Shown here in pieces: positions 36,901-47,824 of a stretch of 64,000 nt of DNA. The notes beneath the pieces are model-generated. The model saw only the letters and a list, made by a program, of their open reading frames with translations. It ran no database searches and was not told the origin of the DNA. The stretch spans positions 1,240,001 through 1,304,000 of the forward strand of contig KV748202.1 in assembly GCA_001692895.1 (NCBI GenBank), read 5' to 3'. Position 1 is the stretch's first letter. The number at the start of each line of letters is the position of its first letter. This stretch comes from Cenococcum geophilum 1.58 (Eukaryota; Ascomycota; Dothideomycetes; Gloniales; Gloniaceae). Made by a program: the position numbers and the translations under genes.

Positions 36901-38204
36901 GCTTAAGAGGATAGCGGCTACTATTATAGGGACAGATATGCGGCTAGCGGACCTATCTAAAGTATAGCATAGAAAGAGCAGAAGGGCTAGGGTATAAGAG
37001 GCGTTTAAAGAGCAGTGGAAAAAGGAATGGAAAAAGTACTAGAGTATACTTACGCACCACACGACGGCCTAGGCCGAACTATGGAATAAGAAGGTCTATA
37101 AACGCTATATAAGGCTTACTAAGATAGAGAGTATAATTAATACGCTACTTAGAACAGAGTATATAGGGCTTAATAGATACCTTTACTACCGGAAAGTACT
37201 AGGGTACCTAACTCCGGCCTACCTATATAGCCACAACTAATAATTAACGATATATATAATAGTATTTTGCCCTAGGCATACCGCTAGTTAGGCGGAAATA
37301 TATTACTATACCGGAATATCCTTATATAGAGAGCTCCTAGGTAAGCTAAAGGCTGCTAAGGTAGTTGTGGACTAGTTTATATAGACAAACCTCCTACTAT
37401 ACCTCTTACTAGCTAGGGAGCTGGCTAGGGTAAAGGGAGGAGGCTAGGAAGTACCTTAAGAAGAGGAGAATAGTGGAGTACAGTAAAGTACAGCAAATTG
37501 CGGCAATGTTGCGGTAATTCGCCGAATATAGCAGAATACTTAGGTATAGCAGAATCTAGCAGAATCTAGCAATTTAGCAGAATTTAGTAGAACTTAGTAA
37601 GCTAGCAGAACCTAGTAGAACTTAATAAGTTAATAGAAGTTAGTAGAATGTAGTAAGTTAGTAGAATATAGCAGAAATTAGCAAGCTGGTAGAATTTGAT
37701 AGAAATTAGCAAGCTAGCAGAATTTAGCAGAATTTGGCAGAACTTAGCAAGTTAGTAAAACTTAGCAGAATTCGGTAAGTTAGTAGAACTTAGCAGAACT
37801 TAATAAAATTTAGTAGGTAACGCGCCCTAGCACTATTATAGCTACGGAGCTATAGAGCTGTATATAGACTTCTACACTACCAGCCTTGCGGGCCGCTGGC
37901 CCTTGCCCTGCCTAAATAACTAAACCAACTAGGACGGAACTTAGGCCTTAGCTATATACCCCACTGGACAGACCTAGGAGTACGCATTAAGATGGCTTTT
38001 TTATAGCGCCTTAAGGAGACGTCTACTTGTGCTTAGCAGCTACTATTTAGAAGAGAGGCTATATAGGCCGCATAATAGCAAAAGGAGAGGTTTTATCCGG
38101 CTATAGCTGTACGGTTTCCCTTTTATACATATATACCTATATAGACCCACTATATAGACCCTAACGGGAGCCGCAACAGCGTAATTAAATATCTTATCTT
38201 ATCT
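33980..38204 (+). mobile_element. LINE-2 copy (Tad1-like)
   Basis: Flanked by a 12-bp target duplication TATAAAAGCTTA (33968-33979 and 38205-38216) and ending in a short TATCTTATCTTA tail, as for non-LTR elements. The first 1.1 kb (33.98-35.1 kb) has no assigned domain. From about 35.15 kb the plus strand reads KLWRHTVKKLTNDPKGVWR, ALKGLAPNKALGLKKITN, AYRPIALLNTIRKLLKRIV, LLSLNISGAFNQVSYKRI, and TGIPQGLALSPILFLFFTY. FRFVNNSNILTYSK near 36.16 kb has Asn at both catalytic Asp positions. A long C-terminal part continues to about 37.45 kb, with a cysteine-rich end (VFCPRHT). The 3' UTR holds a roughly 10-bp repeat. Inactive. Confidence 0.9.
37490..37825 (+). repeat. Degenerate TAGCAGAATT-type repeat in LINE-2 3' UTR
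   Basis: Dozens of imperfect units of TAGCAGAATT / TAGTAGAACT, alternating with AAGTTAGT and AAGCTAGC spacers. It lies between the end of the LINE-2 coding part and its tail and is not coding. Confidence 0.8.
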
Positions 38205-38310
38205 TATAAAAGCTTAATTATAAATTTTTGGAATTTATTATTAAGCCATTATTAAGATACTACTTTATAGTTTTAGTAAGAAAAAAAGTAAATAACCTGC
38301 CTATAAAGTA

Positions 38311-38579
38311 TGTTGGTACTAATTTAATGGTATAAGTGAGTCGTGTCTAGGGGCACGAAATATATATAGTATCGTATGCTTATTTAGACGGTGGTGACTA
38401 TCGGTTCTATTAAGGTGGGCTACATAGTCTATATACTAACGCACCTCCCCCCTAACTAGCTAGTGTTTTAGGAGTGCACCAAACGCGTAAGCAAGTGGGT
38501 ATACTAAACGCGTAAACGCGTACTTGGTGTATTAAACGCGTAAGCACGTAGTTAGTATAATAGGTGCTGTAATTATATA
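38311..38579 (-). repeat. 3' LTR of Copia element
   Basis: 269 bp, TGTTGGTACTAATT to TAATTATATA on the plus strand. It contains four ACGCGT hexamers between about 38.48 and 38.55 kb, embedded in AAACGCGTAAG-type repeats. Paired with 44272-44540. Confidence 0.93.
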
Positions 38580-38899
38580 CTAGCGGTACTTGGAAAATGG
38601 AACTACTTATATATAGCCTCTGTAATTGCCTTAATAGAACCATAAAAGGGGTAAGAAAATATATAGGAAATCCCTCCTAAGGTGCCCTCTGGGCTACCTT
38701 CCAAACAGTGCCCTAAGCTAGCCGTAGGCCCTGCTTTACGGTCCGTAAAATGAACTATGCGGCCTTTTAACAGGCCGTAAATAAACTATATGGCCTTCCA
38801 GCGGGCCGTAACTGAACTGTAAATACTCCGTTAGTCTCGCTCTACCCATTCTATAACTTTTAAGTTAAGTTTGTTTGTATTAATTAGGGTCTTAAGAGC

Positions 38900-41800
38900 T
38901 TAACACGGCTTTGCCTTAGTTATGGCGTCTACTGGGTTATCTCCACTAGTGATCTATTTAACCTCCGTAATCTTATGTTGTTTATAGGCCTAATATAAGC
39001 ACATTAGGTTGACCATAAGTCTCTTCTCCTATGTCGTACCTAGCTTAACTAGGCAGTTGTAGAGAGACTTTAAATTAGTATATAAAACCAGGGGTAGCTA
39101 CTCCAATTATAGGATCTTCTGGATCGTTGATTTGATTACGGCTGCTATATTAAAGCCATGGGCTAGTATATATAGTTTAGAAGCTAGTATACTGCGGGTT
39201 ACTCGTTTGCATTTAATTAAAGACCAATGCAGTATATTTGCGTCTTAGTTATAGTCCGTAAGTATAATTATAAAGCCAATTTGCGATAATAGGTCCCTAT
39301 TATTGGCAAAGGAGGTGTCCGTAAATACCATTACGCTAATAGAATTTAGGTCTAGCGGTATAAAAGTAAGTCCTTTTGTCGCATTGTTAATTTGCCATTA
39401 GATACGCTTATTAAGCTACTTAATATTTTCTTCTTGCAGATCTACTGCCTGGGCCATAAAGGATAAGTTATAGGCAGATTTGGGTTAATAGACTATAGCG
39501 ATATAGGCACCTCTTGTACGCTATGCAGCGTATTAGTCCTTTATATTTATGGTCTTATAGGTCTCTTTACGGGAACTAGTAAGGTCCGTAGGCTTTGCTA
39601 TAACGGGCTTTAGATTTTAAGCTTAGCTTTCCTAAGTTAGCTAAATTAAGTTACCCTTTTATATAATTAAGCCTCCGTTAAACTTAATTGGAGTTTATTT
39701 AGTTAACTGCTCTTGCGGCTTTGCTAGGAACTTGGCTTCTTATAGTTTAGTCTCTTCTACGTCCGCAAAAGTTTAGTCCACTAGAAAGAGGGTATTATCC
39801 GTTTAAAGTCTAATAATGCTAAGGCCGTTTAATAGGGTATATAGGAGGCAAGGGTTATAGGTTGACTGCTCTATCTTAAGTTTACTGACGTGGTGCTAAT
39901 AGTATGTCTTAAACTAGTGGTTTCTAGCTTCTGGCACTCTATAAAGTGGTTTTATAACCTATAAAATTATTCCTAGTTGCAGATTAAGCTCGAGCGGTAG
40001 CCGTATAAAGATGTCCCTACTTAGGTAGGTATTAGACTATATATAGGCTTGCAAGATATCCCGTAAGTAGAGGGCTACGGGTTTAGTTTGCTATAGTCCC
40101 GGCGTAAGCGTAAGTATAATCCGTTGACTAACCCGTTAAATTATAGGCGATTGCGTGAAGACGAGGTCCTTTCCCTGGTTGTTATAAGCTTATATAACGA
40201 GCCTTAACTTTTTAAAGGCTTTATTAGTACTAGGGTGCTTAATTTTATTAATAAAGCGTAAGTTAAATATACGGACGCCTTGCGGAACGTCTCTCTCTAT
40301 TATAATTATAAAGACGCCCTTCTTAAGTAGTCCGTTAATCTCTTTGCGTCGTAAGTCCGTAAAAGGGGTTTCCTGTACTAGAATTAATATATCTATAGGC
40401 GGAGATTGCTTTGCGGATATACCTATAGAGGTTAGGTAATTCTCCGTTATAGGGTTCTTACGGGGGCGTCCTCGGCCACGCTTTATAGTAGGTTCCATAG
40501 GTTTATTAGGTTTCTAGGGGACCTCTAGGGTAGGTAAGGGTGCTTCTAGTTTATTTAATTTAGTAGGTGCTTCTGGTTCGTCTAGCTTAACGTTATAGAT
40601 ATTTTTAGACCGAAAATAGGGTTTTACAGACGTGCTTCTAAAGCTTATCGGTCCGCTAGGGAGCTATATATAGTAGGTCTTATCTTTTACGGCTAGTAGA
40701 TGGTAAGGTCTAGTCCAATTGCCGCTTTTATGCCACATGAGGACTTTAGAGTTAAGCGGGAGGTTATGTACTAGGGTTGTATTAGGTCCGTTGCGGTAGT
40801 GTAAAGCGTTATTAACAGTTTATTTGGCCCGTAATTTGACTATTTTGGCTATTACCTTCCATATTATAGCTGCTTAATCCGTAACAGACGGGGTAGGAGG
40901 GTCCAGTTTGCTTATCCTTAGGTAGGCTCCGTAGACTAAAAGGGTAGGTACTAGTCCATTAGGGCTAGTAGTATTATTAACGGCTTTTACGGCTATCTGT
41001 AAAGCCAGTTTTTTTTAAATATTTTTATACTCGTCTATAATAATCTGGTAAGCTCTTTATAAAGCTAGGTAAGCTCGCTTAATAAGTCTAATAAACTAGT
41101 GCGCCTTAACTAGAACGGCTTTTGTTAAAATAGCCATGGCCGTAGCGTACTATTAGAATTCCTTACTAATAAAGTTCCTACTAGCGTCGTAGGTGATATA
41201 CTTAGGGGGTTTAAGGTATATATTAATCTAATAGGTCCGTAAAATGTCCTAAGTATATTTTGCGGATATATTTTGCAACTAACAGGCGGCTTAATAGTGG
41301 GTTGCCTTGTTAACTATATATAATACTGGACTACCGTTAATATATATAATATCTATGTACACTAAGTGGTTGAAGTTAAGGTCCTTATAAAGGGTAAACT
41401 TGAATCTGCCTAGGGAACGTCCGTATTTCTAGCAAAAAGAGCAGTATTTAGTTAGGTGGTTAATTACCTTTCTATTAATGTTGTTATGTCCAGAGCATTT
41501 AAGAACTCTATATAGCTTTTCGGCTAATAGGTGGCCGAAACGGCGGTGCAAACGGTGGATTTTAGTACTAGTAAGGTAGCACGGGTTATAGTTAAAAGAT
41601 TCCTAAATGTAGGTCCGTAAAGTCTCTCCCTATATAAGGAACGGGTCCAAATTGTTATGTAATTGGTAGGGTGATATACTTGCTTCTTAGGGCAGTTACG
41701 GGGCTAGTTAAGGTATCCGTAATATTATTGTAGTAGACCTATAACCTATCTATATCTGTAAGATAGAGTAGAAAAGGGGTGTCCGCTTTTATTATATGGA

Positions 41801-41900
41801 AGTTAACTAGGCTAATTAGGGTCTTAACTGTAACTAATTTAATTAATGCGGTTAAACTAATGCCAAATTAGACGTTTACGGCCCTAGCTTGCATAGTGTT
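38900..41900 (-). pseudogene. Copia pol: integrase, RT, RNase H, RIP-decayed
   Basis: On the minus strand the integrase zinc-binding region appears near 41.55-41.43 kb (HRLHRRFGHLL ... CSFCQKYGRS). The core follows with NFNHLVYIDIIYI and YDASRNFI. The reverse transcriptase begins near 40.5 kb, where a 102-residue open stretch (40190-40498) reads GRGRPRKNPITENYLTSIGI, KKGVFIII and VRIFNLRFINKIKH. TDNTLFLVD near 39.8 kb stands at the catalytic DD site. RNase H gives MVFTDTSFANNRDLLSQIGF and DANILHWSLIK near 39.3-39.2 kb. Stops interrupt nearly every segment. The gag and protease part (42.0-44.2 kb) is present but its motifs are too worn to delimit. Confidence 0.88.
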
Positions 41901-44271
41901 AATGTCCGTATTATAATTTACGGTAGTCTTATATATAAGGTATTATCTATAACCTGTAGTAGACTTCTTAAAGGCACCTATATTGATTATAACGCTATAG
42001 AATTCTTTAGGGGTATAGCGTTCTATAGTAATATATGTAAATAGGTCCTGTTTGCGGTCCGTAACGTCTATAACGGGTCTAATAGGTATACTTACGGGCC
42101 AGTTTTCGGGTGTAATTAAGTGTATAAAGGAGCGGTCGGCTAATACGGTTATAGTATTAAAGGCTTAACTGTCTGTAAAAGGTCTAAAAGTAGTTAAGAA
42201 TGTCTCTGAGGTCTCCTATTCCTAAACGTCTAAGTTAAAGTTAATTATAAGGGCTTCTATTAACTCATTAGGGGGCTCCTCTACTTCCTCTCCTTTGTAT
42301 TCTAAAATAAACTAGTTGATCTGGTTATTAAGTCTCTTTCTAGACTTGTTATATTCTTCCTAGGTATGCCTTATAAACTAATATCCTTCCTTACTACATA
42401 TAAAGTACTTCTGACTAGTTCGTTTGCGGGGGTATGCTTTCGTACGGGAGTTGCTATAGAGGTTGCGGGTAGAACCTAGTTGATACGAATACTGCTGGCG
42501 GTATCGGCGGTCCGTAAAGTAGGCATCTGAATTAGGTTGCGGATTTTGTAGGTCTATAATAAAAGCTTAAGTACTGCCTGGCGGGTTTAAGGCTTTATAC
42601 GTTGTAATGGAGGACCATAAATTGTTAATAAGGCTAGCTATGGTGTCTGCGGGCTTATAATAGGCGTATTTGTAGGGTTCCATTTCCTAATAGGCCGTAA
42701 TTAGTTTGTTGTGCAAGAAGTCGTCCGTTTAAAGCTTAATATTAAGACCGTATTATAGGTGGCGGAGGTCTTTAATAAGGATTTGTAGGCACTCTATGGT
42801 TAATTTTTTAGTATTCTTATCCATTACGGTCCATAACTTGGTTGCATTCTATTAGGTAAGGATATTACGCCTATATTCCGGTCCTTTAAAGTAGTTATAT
42901 ATAGCTTTATATAGCTTATTAAAGGGAACACCAAGGGGGTTGCTTTTAAGGTTAGTGTAGTAATAGTTAAGTGCTAGGCCGCGCAGTATAGTAGAGTAGG
43001 CTTAGCTGAACTTTTATTTAGGAATATCGGCCTTCTAACAGAGGTCCGTAAAGATAGTTAGTTTAAAGTTAAAGTTATTATTTTTACCGCTGTACTTAGA
43101 TTTGTTGGTATAGAGCTTAGCTAGGTTAGCTAGCTCTTTGCTATAGGTCTTTACTTAGGTAGTTTGCGGGTTTATAGCTTGCGGATTTATAGGTTGCGGA
43201 TATATAGGTTGCGGATCTGTAGTTTAAATAACAGAAGGGGTTTGGTCTGTATTTTGGTTCGCGGGGGTATTATAGTCCGTAATTTGGGTTATAGGGGTAT
43301 TATGGTCCATAACATGAGTATTAGGTATACTTTAGCTAGTAAGATTAATTCCGAAACTACTTAGGTTTATAAGACGAATTTAGTTAAGAGGGTTAGGTAT
43401 AAGGCTAGCGATTATATTAAGTTTGGAAGAAGTAAAGAGTTCCTTAGTAGTGTTATACTTGTTTAGGATTTCTTCCTTAGTCTATTCCGTTCGGTCCTCC
43501 TTATATATTGTATTGTATAAGGACCGTGCAATAGTAACCTATTTGTTCCTTTTAACCTATACGCCTTAGTTATGTAAAAGGGTCCGTAGGTTATAGATGG
43601 TAGTAGGGTTATATTTCTTGAAGATGGCTTCTATAAAGTTCGTAAAGTCTTTCTAGTATTACTCCTATAGGTTAACGTTTATAAGCTTAAAGTATTTATA
43701 CTTAAGGATTTTAAATTTAATATAGTTGTTGACGTTATTTATAAACGTAATATTAACTCCTTATCTTTACTTCTTTTAACCTTTATTAACCTGCTTACTA
43801 ATATCTGCTATACTGTATAGTATAGTATAGTGCGTAGCGGGTGGAAGAGGTCTTATAAGGGTCCGTAAAATCGGTTGACGGGCCCATAACGGTTTGTAGA
43901 AGGGTAAGGGGGTCTCCGTAGGGTCTTAATAGGTCCGTAGTAGTTCGTAGGAGGGTAAGAGGTCTCCGTAATGGTCTATAAAAGTAATTAACGGGTCCAT
44001 AACGGTTCGTAAAAGGGTAAGGGGTCTCTATAAGGGGTTAGAGAGGAGGCCGGGGTATTTTAGTAGGGTGTAGTGGTCGCGTTCTTGGTGTAATTGTGTT
44101 TTTAACGTGGTCGCGTTAACTACTGGTACAGTGGTTAATATCTCTGATTAAGGTGGAGCGTAAACGTCTTCTAAAACCAGGGTAGATTTAAGGTAATTCT
44201 AGGTAAGGTGGAGCGTTAGACGTCTTTTAAGCAAGTGCATATCTCCTAATCTGTGCGCGCTTACTAATTAG

Positions 44272-44540
44272 TGTTAGTACTAATTTAATAGTATAAGTAA
44301 GTTGTGTCTAGGGGCACGAAATACGTATAGTATCGTATGCTTATTTAGACGGTGGTGACTATTGGTTCTATTAAGGTGGGCTACGTGGTCTATATACTAA
44401 CGTACCTCCCCCCTAACTAGCTAGTGTTTTAGAAGTGCACTAGACGCGTAAGCGAGTGGGTATACCGAACGCGTAAACGCGTACTTAGTATATTAAACGC
44501 GTAAGCACGTGGTTAGTATAATAGGTGCTATAATTATATA
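44272..44540 (-). repeat. 5' LTR of Copia element
   Basis: 269 bp, partner of 38311-38579. The four ACGCGT hexamers are preserved at the same positions (about 44.44-44.51 kb) even though surrounding CpA sites differ. Confidence 0.93.
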
Positions 44541-45052
44541 AAGTATATTATAATAATATATTAAATATATTTAATAGTTACTAAAAAACTTACTTATATA
44601 TATATATATATATAATATATAAAATATATATATATAATAAAGTTATTAGTAATAATAATAATAGATCTAATTTATAATAAAATACTATATTGTTAAGCCT
44701 AAATTTAATATAAATATATTACTATATTTTAAATTCTTTTATTATAAAATTATAGTTTTAATAGTTAATAGGTTATATTTAAATTTTTATAGAATTTTAT
44801 TAGGAGGTTATTAAGTTATAAGTAGTATAAAAAGTAGGAAACCCTATATAAGAGATAATACTATATAAAAGGTAGCTTAAATTTCTACTTATTTAAATAT
44901 TTTAGTATAATTATAAGATTCTTTAGGCTTTAGCGATTCTAATAAATCTAATATGGCCTTAATTAGAGCTATATTGGTAGAGATAAAAATAATTAAAATT
45001 TTATGCGAGCGATCGTTACGCGAGGGCGATCGTCACGCGCTAAAACACGGTA

Positions 45053-45541
45053 GTTCACTGGCGCCTTACGGGACGATTTTTAGTAGTAGAACCTAACTCT
45101 ATAAGAGCTCTCCGCTTATTTAAATTATATTTAGAGATCTAGAAAAGTAAGTAGAAGTAGAAGTAATATATAGGGAAGACGCGCCTTTAATTGATATAAC
45201 TGGCATAGCTTTAAAAGCTTCTTTAAAGGGCCGTCTTTAATAAAGTTAAGGCGGGGCTTATGGATATGGCACTTGCTGCACTTAATTACAGTAGGATATG
45301 CCATATCTATAATGTATATGGTGGTATTAATAGAGGTATAAACAAAAAGGAAGGTGCAATACTAAGATATTTTAATATTTATAATATTTTGATGTTCGTC
45401 ACGTGGATTCTACCATATTTTACCGCGTGCGGTTTTGTTTCTAACTAATTAGAAGCCGAATTTCTAACCAATTAGAAGTTGGCTTGGCGGAACTTTAAAA
45501 TCTAGGACCCGAAAATATAGACTACTCGTACCTTGGGTCAA
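45053..45541 (-). other. Helitron 5' segment
   Basis: Continues the Helitron beyond the foldback element to its presumed 5' end (TTGACCCAAGG on the minus strand at 45541). It may contain the start of the helicase gene, but stops prevent choosing one. A 62-residue plus-strand ORF (45260-45448) resembles nothing known. A pair of near-repeats TTTCTAAC.AATTAGAAG lies at 45438-45479. Confidence 0.45.
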
Positions 45542-46113
45542 TAAATTTCTACTTTTTAGAACGAACCTTTTTATAAACTTTCTTAAGGCGAAGTAGCCGA
45601 GCGGACGCCGTAATATAAATATCTAGGGCCTTCTACTCCGCATTTTAAGAATACTTAAGCTTAGTAAGGGCCTACGCTAGGTTACCATTAAGCTTTATAG
45701 CGGTAGATTAAATATAAAACCCTATAATAAATTACTTAGGGAACTTAAAGACTATTATAAGTTATAGGACGCGTATACTTAGCGTTAGAAGAAAAGCGAA
45801 TATCGTAAGACAATTAAATGTTTGCTTTAGTGCACTCTAAATATAAAGAGGGTTGCTAGGATAAGGGACTCGCTAGCATAATATAGACTAACCCCTCTTT
45901 CGTATAATAAGAATAAGGAGACGGTATTATTTTACTAAGCGATAGTATAGAAGCAACTATATATATACGGCGTTACGCGTATAAAGAAGAAGAAGCTTTA
46001 GGTATAATAAGTAACGATATTAACCAAATTAATTAGACGGATATTATACCTCTAGTAAACGACCTAGAGATGCTAGGTATCTTTAAGGATAAAGATAAAG
46101 AGGAGGGAGATAG

Positions 46114-46533
46114 TATTACGGACGCTTTAAGTACGATATTATAACTACTTAGAGAAGAGTTAGAAGAAGCTAGTTAGTTAATATAGGTATAGTCTAAGAT
46201 AGATCTGGTAGAGCTATATAACGAGGAATAGTAACCAAGGTTATATAATATGCTATATATACTACGCAAGGAATAAGAGGAACTTATATACCTTACGTAT
46301 ATTACATACCTTATATATAAGAAGGATTTTATAGGAGTACGGTTGTGTATTTAAGGACCCTTAGTCCCTACCTAGATAGTTTCTTCCTTGTAGTAATTCT
46401 TAGAATATAATTAGAGTTAATCTATTAGGCAACTACTCTACTAGTGATTATTACGTTGTTAACTTCCTATATTACCTACACACCTAGCCTATTAGCGAGT
46501 TTACCGTAGTTCTTGCTACAAGGCTCCGTTACA
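46114..46533 (+). repeat. 3' LTR of gypsy-A(+)
   Basis: 420 bp, TATTACGGACGC (RIP-altered TG start) to GGCTCCGTTACA, followed by TTAAT, the same five bases that precede the 5' LTR at 12317. The preceding 570 bp match the inverted copy's 3' region. Confidence 0.9.
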
Positions 46534-46538
46534 TTAAT

Positions 46539-47004
46539 TATAAATTCTACTACCCCTAAACGCTTTAAGAAACTATACTCTATATTTCTAAATATAGAAC
46601 TTAATAGAAATAAATTGGAAATTAATAAGTAGGATATAGAAATTAATAAATTAATAGAGTATAAATATAAGAATAACCCCTAGATAGTAAATATAATAAA
46701 AGTAATTTAAATAGGAAAATGGTAATGTAAGGATATTACACTCGCTAAATATAAAATCCGCAATAATTGGTTATATTATTAATAGAAGATAGTAATCCTA
46801 AATTCTAAACCCCTATAATCTAAGATACTTAAATTTATATACAACTCTTTTACAGTAGGATATTCTAGCTATATAAAGATATATAAGATAGTTTAATAAG
46901 CGTATTACTGGCCTATAATATATAACTATATATAAAAATATATTTAACCATATAAAATATGCGTATATAGAAAGACTTTTTATATAAAAAAATTAGGAAG
47001 TATT
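46539..47004 (+). pseudogene. Older gypsy relic, integrase zinc-binding part (right piece)
   Basis: Plus-strand reading gives KLYSIFLNIELNRNKLEINK, then, in the integrase N-terminal domain, ILKFIYNSFTVGYSSYIKIY, AYYWPIIYNYI and YKICVYRKTFY. This corresponds to the gypsy H2C2 zinc-binding domain (HxxxxxGHPG..KT...YYWP...C..C), with His and Cys often replaced by Tyr as RIP would do. It follows directly on the TTAAT duplication and continues the RNase H piece ending at 12316. The integrase core is missing: the relic ends at the LTR starting at 47005. Confidence 0.72.
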
Positions 47005-47221
47005 TATAAGGGGATCTTATAAACAGGGGGCTATAAGGACGCAATTATAGAATAGGATGGATTGGTAAAAGAGACAAATCCTTAAGAAGGTAAGGCCTCT
47101 AGGATTGTAGAGACTATATACTACGGGCACGTGCCTTTAGTACGTAACCGGTAACTATTTAAGGGGCGTTTGGGGGTTATCCTAAGGGCAACCTAAGGTG
47201 TCCGCAATAATATCCCTTATA
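47005..47221 (-). repeat. LTR-like block, first unit of array
   Basis: About 217 bp, TATAAGGGGATC to ATATCCCTTATA. It matches 58631-58844, with differences nearly all C/T or G/A. The purine tract of the internal part follows at 47222-47240 (read on the minus strand). Confidence 0.7.
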
Positions 47222-47399
47222 TTGCCCCCCCTCTTCTTATAGTTAGCCCCCAATCGCTATTACCTTACGGTAGGGAGATTATAAGGGCTTGTCCTAAAAT
47301 AGGTTTAGAGAGATATTAAAGAGGTGTTAGTATACCGCTGTATATTATCTATCTATCTAACCCCTGCTTTAAACTCCTAAAAACCCTTAATAAGGAAAA

Positions 47400-47824
47400 T
47401 GTAACGGAACCTTATAGCAAGAACTACGGTGGGCTCGTTAATGGGCTAGGTGTATAGGAAATGCAAGTACAAAAGTCAACAACGTAATAACAACTGGTGG
47501 AGTGGTTGCCCAACAGATTAACTCTAATTGTATTCTAAGAATTACTATAAGGAAGGAACTATCTAGGTAGGGACTAAGGGTCCTTAAATACACAACCGTA
47601 CTCTTATAAAATCCTTCTTATATATAATATACGTCTTATATATAAGGTACGTAAGTTTCTCTCATTCCTCTTATTTAATACGTAGCATATTATATAACCT
47701 TAGTTACTATTCCTTGTTATATAGTTCTATCGGCTCCATCCTAGACTGTGCCTGTATTAACTAACTAGCTTCTTCCGTCTCTTCTTTAAGTAGTTGTAAT
47801 ATTATACTTAAAGCGTCCGTAATA
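47400..47824 (-). repeat. 3' LTR of gypsy-A(-)
   Basis: 425 bp, TGTAACGGAACC to GCGTCCGTAATA on the plus strand; near-identical to 56392-56816. Confidence 0.92.

Larger units (their letters stand above)
38311..44540 (-). mobile_element. Ty1/copia retrotransposon with both LTRs
   Basis: Two 269-bp LTRs (38311-38579 and 44272-44540) and a 5-bp target duplication AAGTA (38306-38310 and 44541-44545) define a complete 6,230-bp copy. Coding is on the minus strand, in the Copia order of gag, integrase, reverse transcriptase and RNase H. It lies within the foldback element, whose arm reads continuously across when the copy is removed. The LTRs differ by about a dozen transitions. Confidence 0.95.
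29960..45050. mobile_element. Palindromic TA-flanked foldback element, hit by three retroelements
   Basis: The termini CCGTGTTTTAGCGCGTGACG (29960) and its exact reverse complement (ending 45050) are each flanked by TA (29958-29959 and 45051-45052), suggesting the Tc1/mariner superfamily. Removing the two LINEs and the Copia element, with one copy of each target duplication, leaves 1,386 bp in four pieces: 29960-30419, 33653-33979, 38217-38310 and 44546-45050. Together they form inverted arms of about 640 bp around a 91-bp loop (33842-33932). Base by base, the outer roughly 450 bp of the two arms appear identical. The tips are CpG-rich and the interior AT-rich. No coding capacity is seen, so it must be non-autonomous. 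Confidence 0.9.
19284..45541 (-). mobile_element. Helitron, nested in gypsy-A(+), carrying further insertions
   Basis: This interval interrupts gypsy-A(+) exactly between A and T of its 3' region. No target duplication is visible (left host ...TTATTTTA, right host TAAATTTC...; the uninterrupted relative reads across). It carries the minus-strand Helitron Rep/helicase gene. On the minus strand it begins TTGACCCAAGG, which could be a RIP-decayed TC start. It ends ...TTCTGTATGT, not the canonical CTRR. A hairpin (stem ACGTT/AACGT, 19293-19310 on the plus strand) sits nine bases inside that end, as expected for a Helitron 3' end. Non-canonical Helitrons are known in fungi. Subtracting the Tc1/mariner and foldback insertions leaves about 8.2 kb. 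Ends are inferred from the gypsy break, uncertain by a base or so. Confidence 0.7.
12317..46533 (+). mobile_element. Ty3/gypsy chromovirus copy gypsy-A(+), split by 26-kb insertion
   Basis: Bounded by two 420-bp LTRs (12317-12736 and 46114-46533) and a 5-bp target duplication TTAAT (12312-12316 and 46534-46538). Internal order is gag, protease, reverse transcriptase, RNase H, integrase, chromodomain, then a 3' non-coding part. The last of these is interrupted: gypsy sequence matching the inverted copy at 47400-56816 stops at about 19283 and resumes at about 45542. Removing 19284-45541 leaves 7,959 bp, close to the inverted copy after removal of its own insertion. All coding parts are riddled with RIP stops. 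The 3' part at 45542-46113 aligns by eye with 47825-48450 of the inverted copy. Confidence 0.88.

Noticed and set aside
45260..45448. 62-codon plus-strand ORF
   Set aside because: No similarity recognised, no neighbours in frame, and it lies inside the Helitron 5' region on the opposite strand.
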